A DNA stretch of 64,000 bases from Saussurea involucrata (lineage: Eukaryota > Streptophyta > Magnoliopsida > Asterales > Asteraceae), in NCBI GenBank assembly GCA_033807775.1, contig CM066325.1, positions 16,859,301 through 16,923,300 of the forward strand, given 5' to 3'. Under the pieces are notes generated by a model. That model worked only from the letters and a program-made list of their open reading frames with translations. It was not told where the DNA came from and made no database searches. The translations under genes and the position numbers were made by a program. Below are positions 21,109 through 33,600 of this stretch, piece by piece; within the stretch, counting starts at the first letter, position 1, and each line of letters starts with the position of its first letter.

Positions 21109-23513
21109 TTAGCAGGAGGTAACATTAACATATAAAGGGGATGGACATGGAGGTTCTGTCACTTCAATAACTCCTTCAAGCATCTGGATCACCTTCCTCA
21201 TCGTCGGCCTCAAACTAGGGTTTTCTTGTACACACCATAGACCAACCTCCGCAAATGTTGTTACTCTCTTCAAGTCATCTAATGACCCCTCCAAATCATT
21301 CTCAACAAATGCATCCACGCTACCTTCATCATAGCAATCCCATGCCCAATCTGTCAATATTACCCCTCCAGTTTCATCACCACTCTCATACTCCTTCACA
21401 CTCTTTCGGCACGGAATTATCTCCAGTAAGGCAGTAACAACACACCAAAACTATACACATCCACTTTCACCGTCACCGCTGCATTCCTAAACCACTCAGG
21501 AGCCACATAACCTTTCGTTCCTCGTATTCCAGTATTTGTATGACTTTGATTCATCATCAAAAGCTTTGCCAATCCAAAGTCAGAAATCTTGGCATTGTAG
21601 TATTCATCAAGAAGAATATTCTGAGGCTTTATGTCACAATGGATGATCTGAGTGCTACACTCTTCATGGAGGTACGCGAGTCCCTTTGCGATCCCTACAG
21701 CAATATAACTCCTCTGTTTCCAATTAGGCTTCATGTCTCCGAAAAGAAAGGCTGCCAAGGAACCATTGTTCATGTACTCGTAAATCAATAGCCGCTGCTC
21801 GCCTTCATCACAATACCCAAGAAGTTGCACCAAGTTTTTATGATGAGTCCTTGCAATAGCATTGACCTCGGTCTGGAATTCCTTTTCGCCATCTTGAACC
21901 ACCCTGTCCAACTTCTTCACTGCCACGATGTTTGCCCCTATTACACCTTTATACACTATCCCGAAAGCCCCCCTTCCCAGTTCATCCTTGAACCCGTTAG
22001 TAGCTTCGACTAGCTCTTGATAAGTAAAACGAGGCAGATTGGTTTCAACAGCGTTACTACTTAGATATGGATTTGTGGGTTTCTTCTTGTAGATTAGAAA
22101 GAACCCCAGGCAAATCACACCGATCAATACGAAAATTACAAAAACAGACGTACTTAAGAGGACTGATCCCACAAGTATCAGACTTTTCCGATCATTATCT
22201 TTATCTTCTGTTGAAAACCTAGGATGGCTTCTTGGAGGAGGAAGTTCACCTTTCGGGTATTTCAGAAATGTATTCACATATTCTGAAGTCTTCTTTCCGT
22301 TGGAGAGTGGAAGCGCTTTCTTCCAACATTGGCTGTCCCTGAAAATTGCAACGCCACAGAAACAATCTTCCCTACAGGAATTTTTGCAGCTTTGTTCATC
22401 AGTTGGTCCGATGATGTGCGAATAGTCAGATCCTGGCCAATCAGTATTATTAAGCTCGATGTAATCAAACAGATCTCCCACATAACCTTCATCACATCTT
22501 GGACTAAAATCACGGTTGCAGTCACCATTTGTATCATTGGAATCAAGCAACGAAAACCCCTGTGGGCATTCACACTTTGGCCGGAAACCATCAAGGCTGC
22601 AAACATTGTTAAGCCCACAAGGTCCGCTATTGCCTCTCGCACTGGTACATATGTTTTCTGGTGTGTACCATGCGTCTGCCCAACTTGCACTGCCAGTGGG
22701 ATTCTTGGGGTAGTGGTATTGAGTAAAAACGCCATCAGAATCTAGAGTAGCTCTGTGATAATAATCTCCAGAAGGAATCGTGTTAGTAAGATAAGATCTT
22801 TGGCCATTTTGTCTCAATATATACATGTATCCCTCGGAATCAAAGATCAATTGGTGACCAGAATTCGTTGAATTATCAGCATCAGAAGTGCCACTGCTAT
22901 AGTAAGGTGCAAGAGGATTATTGGAATTTTTATCTCGAGGATTAAGAACAAGATTCCCATTTGGAATCAGACGTAACTGAAATCTTCCACGAGAGAAGTT
23001 TGTTTTGCTTTTTCTCGAATTGATCACTCCACCTATCTCCATAACCTGAGTAGGCAAAAAGGCATCTGCTGGAAATTTAAAACTCTCCCATATCTTGCGT
23101 GAATCATTGCCAAGAATCACAAAGTTACCGGTATCATTCATAAAACCACACGCAAGATCAGAATCGGATATGGAAGTACTCCATACCTCTCCACCTTGAG
23201 GATCTCTGAGTACGAGCCCACGCCCATTGATTAGCTCGACTCTCGATCCTCTAGACACCGTAGGATTTGTTTCTGGATACCAGATGATGGTTCTGTCAGG
23301 TATCTTGTCATACCATATGCATAACAAGAAACCATCGTTCCCTTGAAGTTGTTGGAACCCAAAGGCGAAATCGCCAGAAGGTGAGAGCCATGGTGTGACA
23401 TTATCTGTTGCTGTGAGGGATGAACCAACTGGTACAGAACAGTTGGTCTGCTGTGCAGCTACAAAACCCAGGAAAGTAGTTAGGAAGATGAGAAGCAGTA
23501 GGATTAGGGCCAT
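21109..23513 (-). pseudogene. Second G-type lectin receptor kinase, frameshifted in the kinase domain
   Basis: Close paralogue of the kinase at 15526-17892, same strand and single-exon layout. Start taken at Met 23511-23513 (MALILLLLIF), which aligns with the chosen start of the paralogue. Signal peptide, bulb-lectin, EGF-like, PAN-like, transmembrane and most of the kinase are intact, with GRGAFG, VAVKK, HCD, DFG and GTKGYVAPEWF. After VDVYSFGVLLL an 8-bp insertion at 21430-21437 shifts the frame to an early stop at 21417. The old frame continues at 21109-21416 with WAWDCYDEG and VGLWCVQENPSLRPTM and ends normally. The encoded protein would lack about 100 residues of the kinase C-lobe. It may be a pseudogene or a truncated, kinase-dead receptor. 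Only this one lesion is visible, so the break looks recent. Confidence 0.88.
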
Positions 23514-23559
23514 AGGAATTAAAATTGGTAGAATGAGAGACAAAAATAAAGTATTAGGA

Positions 23560-23562
<3 letters not shown>

Positions 23563-23639
<77 letters not shown>
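23563..23639. repeat. (TA)38 microsatellite at the TATA-box position of the second kinase
   Basis: An uninterrupted 77-base TA run ends 49 bases before the ATG at 23513. In the intact paralogue the corresponding spacing (48 bases) ends at TATATATG, its TATA box. The leaders between align well, so the microsatellite occupies the same site as the TATA box. Confidence 0.9.
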
Positions 23640-23642
<3 letters not shown>

Positions 23643-23693
23643 CAGATTGACGATTGGGACATAGTATTATGTACGAGGAACTTCAAATATCTT

Positions 23694-23881
23694 TTTTGGT
23701 AAGGGTGTACTAAGGTATGCCTAGACTAATCCCTTGGCAAATTATGACCGTAAGACATCAGTTCTGATTAAACCTCAGTGGCCACAATTGTTGTGTACGA
23801 TTGGATTAGAACCCTGGGCAGATGGGATATTCCACCACATCACATCCCCGCCTTAGCCAGTACGCCAGAACCCTTGTGGTT
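23694..23881 (-). mobile_element. tRNA-derived SINE with 15-bp target duplication
   Basis: AACTTCAAATATCTT occurs on both sides (23679-23693 and 23882-23896). Read on the minus strand the 188-bp body has an A box, CTGGCTAAGGCGGG (23847-23860 complement), and a B box, GGGTTCTAATCC (23803-23814 complement), spaced as in a tRNA. It ends in a short A tract (ccaaaaa) next to the target duplication. No coding capacity. It lies in the upstream region of the second receptor kinase. Confidence 0.88.
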
Positions 23882-24476
23882 AACTTCAAATATCTTGACC
23901 ATTTGGCCTAAATTTTAATTAAGTAAACCCAAATTGTGATAGACGGCAGGGCAGGTATGTGGAAAACAATAGCAGATAGAGACCCATATATCAGAATTAG
24001 TTGGAAGATTCTAAAGGAGTGAGGTGAGCTGTAGAAAAGTAATAAGAGACTCAAAAGTCAAAACAAAGTTGGTCAAACACGGTAACGAAGAAAAATAAAA
24101 ATCTACATGGATGGTGTGTCTTTCTCGAAGATCTGTCTGAAAAAGTCCAGATATATTAATGAAATAAGACAGAAGCACAACTTTATTAAGGTTACGAATG
24201 AAAAAAAGTACTTCCAAGTACAATAACAATTTAAATTAATAAGCATTTTATTTCTTTTTCAATTGATATTTATATTATTATATCTTTATGGAGTTTTTCT
24301 AACCATTGCAATTTTCATTACTTCACTAATTTTATATGATTGAACGGCATTTTCTTCCTTAAACAATCCAAAATAAATGAAAAGGTTACATTTTTAAATA
24401 AATTTAATATGATTTATCAATAATAGTTGGGAAAAGTCTAAAAAAACCAATGGACTTTAGTGTTTGAAGTGATTAA

Positions 24477-24723
24477 GGGGCTGTTTGGCAGTTGCTGAAT
24501 GGTTTGGTGCATAATGATTAAGTGGTCAGAATGATTAAGAGGCTTTTATGATATAGTGCAAAATGAAATATGGTTGTTTGGTAATTGTTTAAAATGAAAT
24601 CAGGGTGAAGAGAGTTTTAGAACCATTAAGAGGCAGACATTTTTTTTGCCAAACAGGATTTACCTCTTAGTGATTCAGAGGTTGCCTCTTAATGGAACTA
24701 TTAAGAGGTAAACAAACAGCCCC
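24477..24723. mobile_element. Short MITE with GGGGCTGTTTG ends
   Basis: Inverted ends GGGGCTGTTTGG and (c)AAACAGCCCC enclose about 247 bp with internal 'ttaagaggt/acctcttaa' inverted phrases. Terminus style is hAT-like, but no target duplication is clear. Confidence 0.6.
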
Positions 24724-25292
24724 TACGGACAATTTTTTGGAACAAATAAGTTCTTGGAGATTTCAAAATCTCTAAATAAATCATTAGACTTTAAAAACCT
24801 ACTAAATATATCCTTATTAGTAACAATTGTAACCTATAACCTACACAGCAAGCAAAACTACAAGTTAAAAAAAAAACTCAAATATTTATCATCTTCTTCT
24901 TCTTTCCACACACCAGGTGAGGGCCCTTTTTTGTTTGCATTTTCTGGAATTTTTTCCATTACCACAAATTTGGTGAGGGCTTAATCACCAACAAATTAAA
25001 AGTTGTTGTTGGGCTGTCTTGGAACAACACAAATAGAATAATACAAACACGAGTTTTGACCAGAGATGGTTATAGAGATGGTTATAGGAAGGAGGGAGAG
25101 GGCGGAGATTTGGGTTGTGTGCGTTATGCCAGGGATGAAGGCGACGAGGATGCCGGAGATGGAGGGGGGGGGGTCATCGGCGGAGACAGGTTTTTATGTG
25201 TTGAGGGAGGTCGGAGATGCGGTCTCGTCTCCGTGCATTGGAGATGCCGAGATGGGATGGGTTTCTTTGGTGTGGGAGGCGGAGGTTTGCAG
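24724..25292. other. Non-coding stretch before the second solo LTR
   Basis: Apparent frames at 25056-25380 are purine-rich and match nothing I know. At 25254-25283 a GATGGG/TTTCTTTGGTGTGGG segment begins that is repeated after the insertions at 27264-27293. Confidence 0.4.
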
Positions 25293-26922
25293 TGTAATAA
25301 CCGTGATCTTAATTGAACAAATTAAAGTTTTGTGGGATAAATTCAGTAAAGTTGTAAAACCAGGGGCTGAAGTGTATTGAAGAAAGTATATAAACTCCTA
25401 AGATGGGCTAAAAACCCTAGTTTCCAATCATTTTGGTGTGGGTGGCGGCTGAGCAAAGAAGAGAGAAGGAGAGAGAGCAAGAAGGAAGAAAGGGTTCTTC
25501 AATTTTCTAGTTGGAGGAAGAGAAAGATTTCAACATCATCAAGTTACCAGGTAATCTCTCCTCTACCATCCCTAGCCTTTGAATTTGCTGCTGAACTAGT
25601 TATAATTGGGGTTCTTGTTTGAAAGTTGAGTTTGAAGCTTAATGGAAGTTGTTAGGTGTCATATTGTGTTTTTGCAGCTAAGAGTTTGGTATTAAATGAA
25701 CCAAGTAAGTCAGAATACTGTTGTTAATCTAAGATTTGTTGGAATAAGAGCTTATCAGTGATTTTCGGTTCCTAATGGGTTCGGGGTCGACGTCCGGAAA
25801 GTCCCTGTGGATGTCCGGACACGGTGACCGAATGAGAAAAGTATCCGGATGGGATGACTGTCCGGGTAGGAAAGTATTCGGTAAGTCGTAAGAAGTACCC
25901 GGACAAAGTGTCCGGATAGGGTATGTACCCGGACAGTGTTACCGGGTAAGTCCTGGTTAGCGTGTTTCCGGATAGTAGTATCGTCCAGAAAGTCAAGGAG
26001 TCCGGAAAGTTGGGTTGTCCGGAAAGCAATTCGGTACCCGGTAAGTTAATACCCGGACCTCGTGTCCGGTAAGTTCCAATATACTAGTATCCGGTAAGTT
26101 GAGTCATCCGGTAAGTCGAGTTGTCCAGTAAGCTAGTGTCCGGAAAGTGGTTAGTCAACTTATATTTTTATCCATGTATTAAGGTAATTCACTTGAAGGT
26201 CAGAAGTAAAGTAAGGAAGGATAGTAAACGGCAGGTGAGTTTTTCTAACTAAAATACGTGTCTTTTCAACGTGTTTTCTAAAGTAAGTACATGATGAGAA
26301 ATGTCATGCTTTATTTATATGCTTTTAACTGCATGGAAGATTGTTTAAAGTTTTATGTGAGATGTATGCATACATTGTGTTAGACGTAAACTGGCTAAGA
26401 CGGGAGGTAGACCCGCCAATGCTCATGCCGGGAAGGTGACCCGTTTATGCCATGGAAGGGAGTATCCAGCAAGGCAGTGTGAGACTGACTCGTTGTCACT
26501 TTTGGGTGACTTCAGGGTGCCGTTTACGAGTGCGGATTTATCCGCGAGAGAGTTTTATGGAAAGATATGTGAAAGTTTTATGAAAAGATGTTTGAAGTTA
26601 TAAAGTGTTTTTAAATGATTTTGAGAACAGTCAGGAGGGAGCTCACTAGACCTCATGGTCTAACCCTCGCATTTTCCAAACTAAACCTTTTCAGGTAAGC
26701 AGATAGTAGGAGGCTCAGGTAAGTGAGCAAGAGCAGGATAGCGTACAAATGCAGATAGAGACAATGCCACTGATACTTTTAGAACCAGTATATTCTCAGT
26801 TGTGTATATGTTGTTTCCGCCAACCTAAGCTTTGAGACGGATGTAAAGAAATTTTGGGACCCATTATTGAGATGCTTTATATTATATGTTTTGCATGCTT
26901 TATTTTAGAATGCGTTGTTACA
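25293..26922 (+). mobile_element. Second solo LTR with TGCAG duplication
   Basis: Begins TGTAATAACC, ends GTTGTTACA, and is flanked by TGCAG at 25288-25292 and 26923-26927. Length is 1630 bp and no second LTR or internal region is present. Organisation resembles the solo LTR at 8592-11038: a purine-rich leader-like block (about 25440-25520), a GC-rich minisatellite, then a long low-complexity tail. Confidence 0.85.
25783..26150 (+). repeat. tccgga/ccggtaagt minisatellite within the second solo LTR
   Basis: Roughly twenty irregular copies of short units built on gtccgga, ccggtaagt and acccgga lie between these positions, the counterpart of the cccggtagt array in the other solo LTR. Confidence 0.8.
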
Positions 26923-26935
26923 TGCAGGTGGGTTA

Positions 26936-27224
26936 GGGGTGTTTGGGATTGCTTCTTTTTTTGACTTATTTGCTTATTGCTTTTCCTCACCGCAAATAAG
27001 CTATTTTTAGTGTTTGGATTGAAAAAAAGAAGAGTGCTTATGACTTTTCTCCATCACAAATAAGTTGTTTTTGATAAGTTAATCCATTCTAACTTATTTG
27101 AAATTATAACTTATTTGTCCAAATTACAATTTTACCCCCAACTCTTTTTTATTACGACATAAGTTGATAAACACTTTTAAAAATAAGCATAAGTTGTTTT
27201 AAATAAGCAATCCCAAACACCCCC
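26936..27224. mobile_element. hAT-like MITE, second copy
   Basis: Ends GGGGTGTTTGGGATTGCTT and its complement; the interior matches the MITE at 13736-14027 in the opposite orientation. It sits nine bases past the target duplication of the solo LTR. A target duplication of its own is not clear. Confidence 0.7.
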
Positions 27225-27674
27225 TAATATGTTACAATATAATAAGATTCTATAAATTTTTTGGGATGGGCTTCTTTGGTGTGGGAGGCGGACCTAGAGA
27301 AGGTTGAGAGGTGGGTTAATGACTTGATGTGTATAATTATTACAATATAATAATGTTATATAAAAATATATATATTTTTTGGGTCTGTTTACTAATTGCA
27401 AATATTTTTTGGCAAAATTTAATATTATCACCTACTTATCGGGTAAGATTTTAGTCCACTAAAACGGTATTATATGCAACAATTTATTCGGTAGACGCTA
27501 ACCGTGGTAAATGTCATAGCTCTCGTTACCGGTTAAGACTCATTATCTTCACTCTTATCGGGTAATATCTATACTATTTTATAAAGCAAATCCATAAAAG
27601 TCTTAAAAATGCACTATATATACTATTGATTTATACATGAAGACTAAAAAAAACCTATAAAGCTCGACTTATAT
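27225..27674. other. Non-coding stretch with a duplicated segment
   Basis: The segment gggatgggcttctttggtgt at 27264-27293 and the later ttacaatataataa repeat what flanks the solo LTR and MITE, pointing to a tandem duplication that predates both insertions. From 27430 to 27660 are diverged 'atcgggtaagatt'-type phrases. No gene. Confidence 0.45.
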
Positions 27675-30600
27675 TGTAACACCCTCAATTTTGGAACGAG
27701 CAACTAACTTTAAAATTCAATAAATTAACCATAATAGGTAAAACCATTGCTATAATTCCTTCATCTAAATACCTCGGAATTTAAAACAATTTAATTCCCA
27801 CAATAAATTAACTTAAATGGGTGCTACTTAACATAATACAATTTGCTAATTCCAAATAAGTGCGGGAGTCTTCACTAAACAAGTCACCTCACGTGCACAC
27901 TACTAGCACACGCCACTTCACAATGTAGCTAGAGCTACCCCAACCTGAGTCTGTTGCACATGCCGACAAATAAAAAGGGTTAGGCTTACGCCTAGTGAGT
28001 TCAATTATTTTATCATGACTACATAAAAACATAAATCGAAAGAGTAATAGTTTTAGTTATGATTTCTAAAGGGTTTACTTTAATTGCAAATCACCAATTT
28101 TCCAACTCACACATTTCCCATGCTAAAATCTTTGTTATAACATGATTTTTCAAAAATAGACTTATTCACAAAGTCCACGAAAAGAATGAAATAGCATTTG
28201 ATACTTAAAACGATTAAGCTCATACTTATTTGCCATTGTCCCAAAACATCCCAAAACATGGATGAAACATAATCCACAATTTATATAACGTGGAAACGGA
28301 ATTTTCATAAATATGATGTATTACCGAAAATATGGATAAATACAATTACCCGAAACATCACTCACGGGTGGGACATAAACCATAACTTACGTACCATAGA
28401 AAAACAATCCATATAAATATATCACGTCACCGAAAACATGAGTAGTAACAAATACCAAAAACAACACCTTTCGGTGACGGGGGAGACCCGTATACATCGC
28501 ACGTGACGGAACACCAAAGTGGGTCACTTACTATGTAATAAAAACACCCACGTGGCTAATCTCGTAAACTAGGCTCAATCACTCCAGATCTATTGCCCGC
28601 GAGACTAGGGAGCTCCCCAACTTCAACCACTCCAGGTCTATACATTGGGTCACTCCAAATCCACAACAGCATATTGGGATTACACCTTACTGCCCGTGAG
28701 ACGACGCCCGACCATATAGGCCCACGCCTTACTTATCACAGATCCTGATGCCTATCCTGTGCGACATGGTTCAATCACTCCAGATCTATTGCCATTACTA
28801 TGCCTATGGATCCGTGGCTAACAAGGTCTAACACATTGCACGACTCCAAACATATAAACAAATGCATTCAAACATGCAATTCCCAAAAACATAAATCTTA
28901 AATCAAAACTCAACTCTGATGCTATCGACACGGACAATTGTTCTCAAGTCGTAATAAAACCCAATACCGAGCCACAAGCTCAACCAATTCGAAAGATAAT
29001 TTATAAAAGTCATAAAATGATATTAAGTACAACAACACACACCGGTTGCCGGTAAATACTTCAAATCCATGAAAACCCGAAATAAAACCTTGGATCGGGA
29101 AGTCCCTCATTTCCAAAAGGACTTACACCTTTACCTTTTCAAAACATCTCATGATGTGCTTATATGCATATTTCCAATATCCACAAAAATGCATTTTCAT
29201 AACAAATAGACTCCATTTAGCACATGAATCATTAACCCATTTTTATATAGGATTTATCTATCATATTTTCCCAAAATTACAAATACAAGTGTTTTACCAT
29301 ATTTACAACCATAAATATTTCAAAGGTTAAAACTCATCAAATAACCCAATGTTGATACTTTTCATGTAAAACACATAATCAATTTGGAAAATAACATTTT
29401 GGCATGTACAACGTTTTCGCAAAGTAACTTGAACTCACCTTGCTAGATTTAAGCTAAATCTAGAGTTTCTCCAAACGTAAGCTCCTTTTGAGAAAACTGA
29501 ATCCTCAAGCCAAATCTTCCATAAACCTAGATCCACAAGTTTTCAACCATCAATACCCAGATCTAACCATAAGAAATCATCATCCAACCATAAATAATCA
29601 TCCCCAAACACTTATATATGTTTCCCCTAACATAAAACATCCAAAAATCACTAAAACACCAAAACCCTAACTTTTAGGTGGAGAAAAGTGAGAAGTTTAC
29701 CTCAACCACCACCAAATACTCTTGGATCATTCATCATACTTCAAAACTCTTTCTAGATCCTTGAAGATCTCTAAAAAACGAAACCGTAGCAACTTGAATC
29801 ATCAAAATCGGAGTTGTGGTGAGAAAGTTATGAAGGTTTGAAGTTTGGGCTGAAAGTTCGCGTCTTAATACATCAGACGATCCCGCGGTTTGTCCCGCGT
29901 CTTGTAAGCCGCGTGGAAAGCCGCGCGTCTTTCTGTTTGGTCGATTGGGTCGGATACTGTTTCGGCCGTAACTTCTTCGTTATAGCTCCGTTTTTGCTCC
30001 GGAAAGAACCGTTGGACTCGTATTCGAATTCCCCATCCAACAAGACCATAAAATCTAGGATTTAACCCCAAAACTTATTTTTCATATTTTTCTTAAAGAT
30101 CGGTTCCACACTGATTCGAAGTTGTGCTTATCTGAAAATCACGGGTGTTACAATCCTCCCAACCTTAGAATGATTTCGTCCTCGAAATCTAGTTCTCTTA
30201 CAACAAAGGCTAACCGCCTTAACTCCGACCATAATTTATCAGTTCCTAACTGGAATCTAAATTCTCTCCACACAGTCTATAAAGACAAATCCTCGAACAA
30301 TTGCTTATCAATAAAGCCCCTTCACGTACACTGTACTTATGTCCGGTAGAACACTCCGACAACCGGGATAACTCCTAGTCAGACGACTTTGGTTGTCTCC
30401 CAACCTTAGATGTTCCATACATCTCGATTTTCGGTTTCAAGCTCTAACCACTCCAAGGTTGATCACTAACGTGCCCAACAACATTCCTCAATTCCGATCA
30501 TTCCCACCAACACCCGTCGGTTAACTCCAACGAGTTCTAAAAGACTCCAAAATCCACCTCAACATTAATCATTAAACCGACAGGTTCTGAACCATACACG

Positions 30601-33600
30601 AAGGTTATTCCACCAAAGTCACTCGTCACAATCGAGCATCTTAAGGTTACTACAACCGTTACCATCTTTCATTTAAAATCGGACTACAATTCCCCGATTA
30701 CACTAAAGGTGCTTGGCCTCAAGCCCAAAAGTTGACACTTAGTCATACCATTAAGTTGAATCACCACAGACCCTACACACGAGCTTCACTCGTCGAGCCT
30801 TCTTACAAAACCAAGGTTATCGGTATGGTGTCTAAAGGGTCCCACATACGAAAGTTGACCAAAACCACAAAATAAAATTCCCAACAAGAAAGGTCACCAC
30901 TACCCTCAATATAAGATACCGCGAATTAGATCTCTTAGTTACAAAAGTGCATCATCCCCGCACCCAACACCATTCGGCCTACAATGCTAACACGCGTGGA
31001 ATGCTCAAACCTTCCACCAACAAAGTGCTACACGCATTCACTCTTAACTGGGTCACTTACCCTTTCCAAGGTCCTAATGAGTTCAAGGTTTTCAAGTGTG
31101 TTATTCATTAAATATGCCAATTAGTCAAAACCATTCACAAAAGATTTCCAACACAAAGATTTTCATCTCAAATAACTCGTACGCAATAAAACTACTACTA
31201 TCAGTTCGGTAGTATGCAAAAAAATGGACACGCTCGTCCCACATATGAAAATCATGTTAAAAATCATTTAATTGCAATTCAGTTTACCCACAAAACGCAA
31301 AAGCGTAGTAAACAATTTCTTTAAAACGAACCGCCATGGCTCTAGTATGGATTGACTCATGACATGCATGTAAAGTGACTGTTCGACCTTAAACGGGGTG
31401 CAACACAAAGTGTGCACGAAATTCAAAAGAGGTCCAAACGACATTTGACTCCAAAATTTCCTTGTCAACCAGGAAACGACATGAAACAAGATTTACCAAT
31501 CAAATTTTGCACGCGTCAGTTTAATATACAAAACGATGAAACGGTTTACAAATACACCTTAGTCAACACAAGATAACTTGTGCAAATTCCATATTTAAAA
31601 CAACCCATACAATTTCATTCTTTGAAAATATATCGACTAAAACATTATAACACCTCAAACTGGGGTAGACATGCAAGCTTGTAACACTTCCTTCAGAAAT
31701 TTTCTTGAAACAAAATAACATGCATCGAATGGTTCGCGACCAAATTTCAAAAGATGAACCTATTTAAATCAATTTTCCGAAATTTCTCATCCGGTCCTAT
31801 TATGACATTTGAATAAAACGTTTTGGCAAACCTGCACACAACAATGCGTTTTTTTTTCCAAAACATACGAGGAAATAAGTGTTAATAATTTATTGACACC
31901 AAAAAGGGTTCAAACTTATTTTCAACTTCCAAGTTGCACCAATGGTGCGCATCAATGTTCAAAACATTAGAATTCCACACATCATAATTTTATACAAACA
32001 AGTTTTCTAAAATCTTTATCACGAAGCACTTTTCTCAAAATTTCGTACTTGGAACATAAAACGTCGAAACGTCGTTGCTTAAAATGTATTTGTTAAAAAT
32101 TCTCCCAATACACATTTTCATTTTCAGAATGTAAAGCATTGCGAACTATACATGATTTCTACAATACCAAAACACCGATTGACCGAATGGTCATCATTTA
32201 AACAAGAGTCTATAAAATCTTTTCATGTACGACTCATTTATCCAAGTATCGATAAACAACGGTTACCAAGCTTATGCATACCCCCAAGTTGATATAACAT
32301 ATTCTTCATAAAAATGATAATAAAACATTTAACTGACCAAAAACGCACCAAGTAAATTATTATAAAATGTCACAAAATGTTCTTTCATGCATCACTTAGG
32401 TCACGTACAAGTCAATCCACACACTGAACTATTTGCAACAAAATTCTTAATAACACAAACCCTTGAAAGAATAGTTACGCGACACTAGAGTTCCGAACTC
32501 ATCTCTTTTTAGTCGCCTTATGGCATAAAATTACTTTTCTCAACAAAACTCGAGTGAGACCAAATGCCCAACACAACTTATAAACCTTTCACAAAAATAA
32601 TTAAAGTATGCACCTTGTGAAATTATACTCACACGACTCAACATGTCGTAAAACTAAAACTCCATGAATTTTCACCTAGATACATGGAGTATACACCTCG
32701 TAAACTGTACTCACGCGACACAAACGTCATAACCCAACTCCATGAAATTCAACAAACTCAAATGACTCCAAGTCAACAAAATAGCACTCAACATTGTGCT
32801 CACAACGTCAAACTGTTAAAAGCAAAATCATTACTAAATTGCCAAAACTCCAAAAATCCCATTCTTGTTGTAATACCATATAAACCACATCGTTTAACTC
32901 ACTCATAATTAACAAATTCCCAATATGACTTTACATAGATATAATGGAAGATAACATTCCGTCCAAACTCTAACATATGTGGAGGAGATCCAATGTTAAA
33001 GTCACAAGCCGTAGTTATTTGCCCAACATCTTAAACATCATAAAATATGGATATCATTATACCCAAAACAATTGTTGAACAACGGATGAATAACGCAAAA
33101 CATATCCCGGCGGAGTTTGCAACTCCCGCAATAAAATAGTTTCATGCACGTTCAAAACCATGATTCAAAATCTTGTGTGTGTACTAAACATTTCCCAAAA
33201 TTCATAACACAATCCATATAAGGATTGGAAACACAAGAAATAGTTGATGCAATTTTTTTTCTTCCAAAAATAATTTTGTGCATAACTTAGTCGGCATGCA
33301 ACGTCTCAACTCATACCCTTATCAAATCCTTCCGGTCCACTATTGTCATCTGGGTATTCAAACCTCTTAAGGCAAGTTAGGAAATACATCAATTAACCTT
33401 ATGGTTTTTCCTCAAATCAAAGTCGGCTCAATAAGCCTATGGTTCTAGTCCAACCATCAATCTTGACCCGAAACGGTCTTTTTAAAGCAAACATCATGCT
33501 TATCGTCGCTCTAAGTGACTAATACTAAAATCGTTCATCTATTCCAACGACTACTAGCTTAGTACATCCTTTACTACCCCAACGATCATCACATTAAAGT

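Noticed and set aside
23395..23664. Frame encoding a long Ile-Tyr repeat
   Set aside because: It is the translation of the TA microsatellite plus antisense of the kinase start.
25056..25380. Purine-rich frames of about 100 codons as a gene
   Set aside because: No recognisable motif, and the frame runs across the solo-LTR boundary at 25293.
28922..29116. Identical small frames at 28922 and 35104, and at 29488 and 35670, as a duplicated gene pair
   Set aside because: They are the same positions in the two LTRs of element A, 6182 bases apart.
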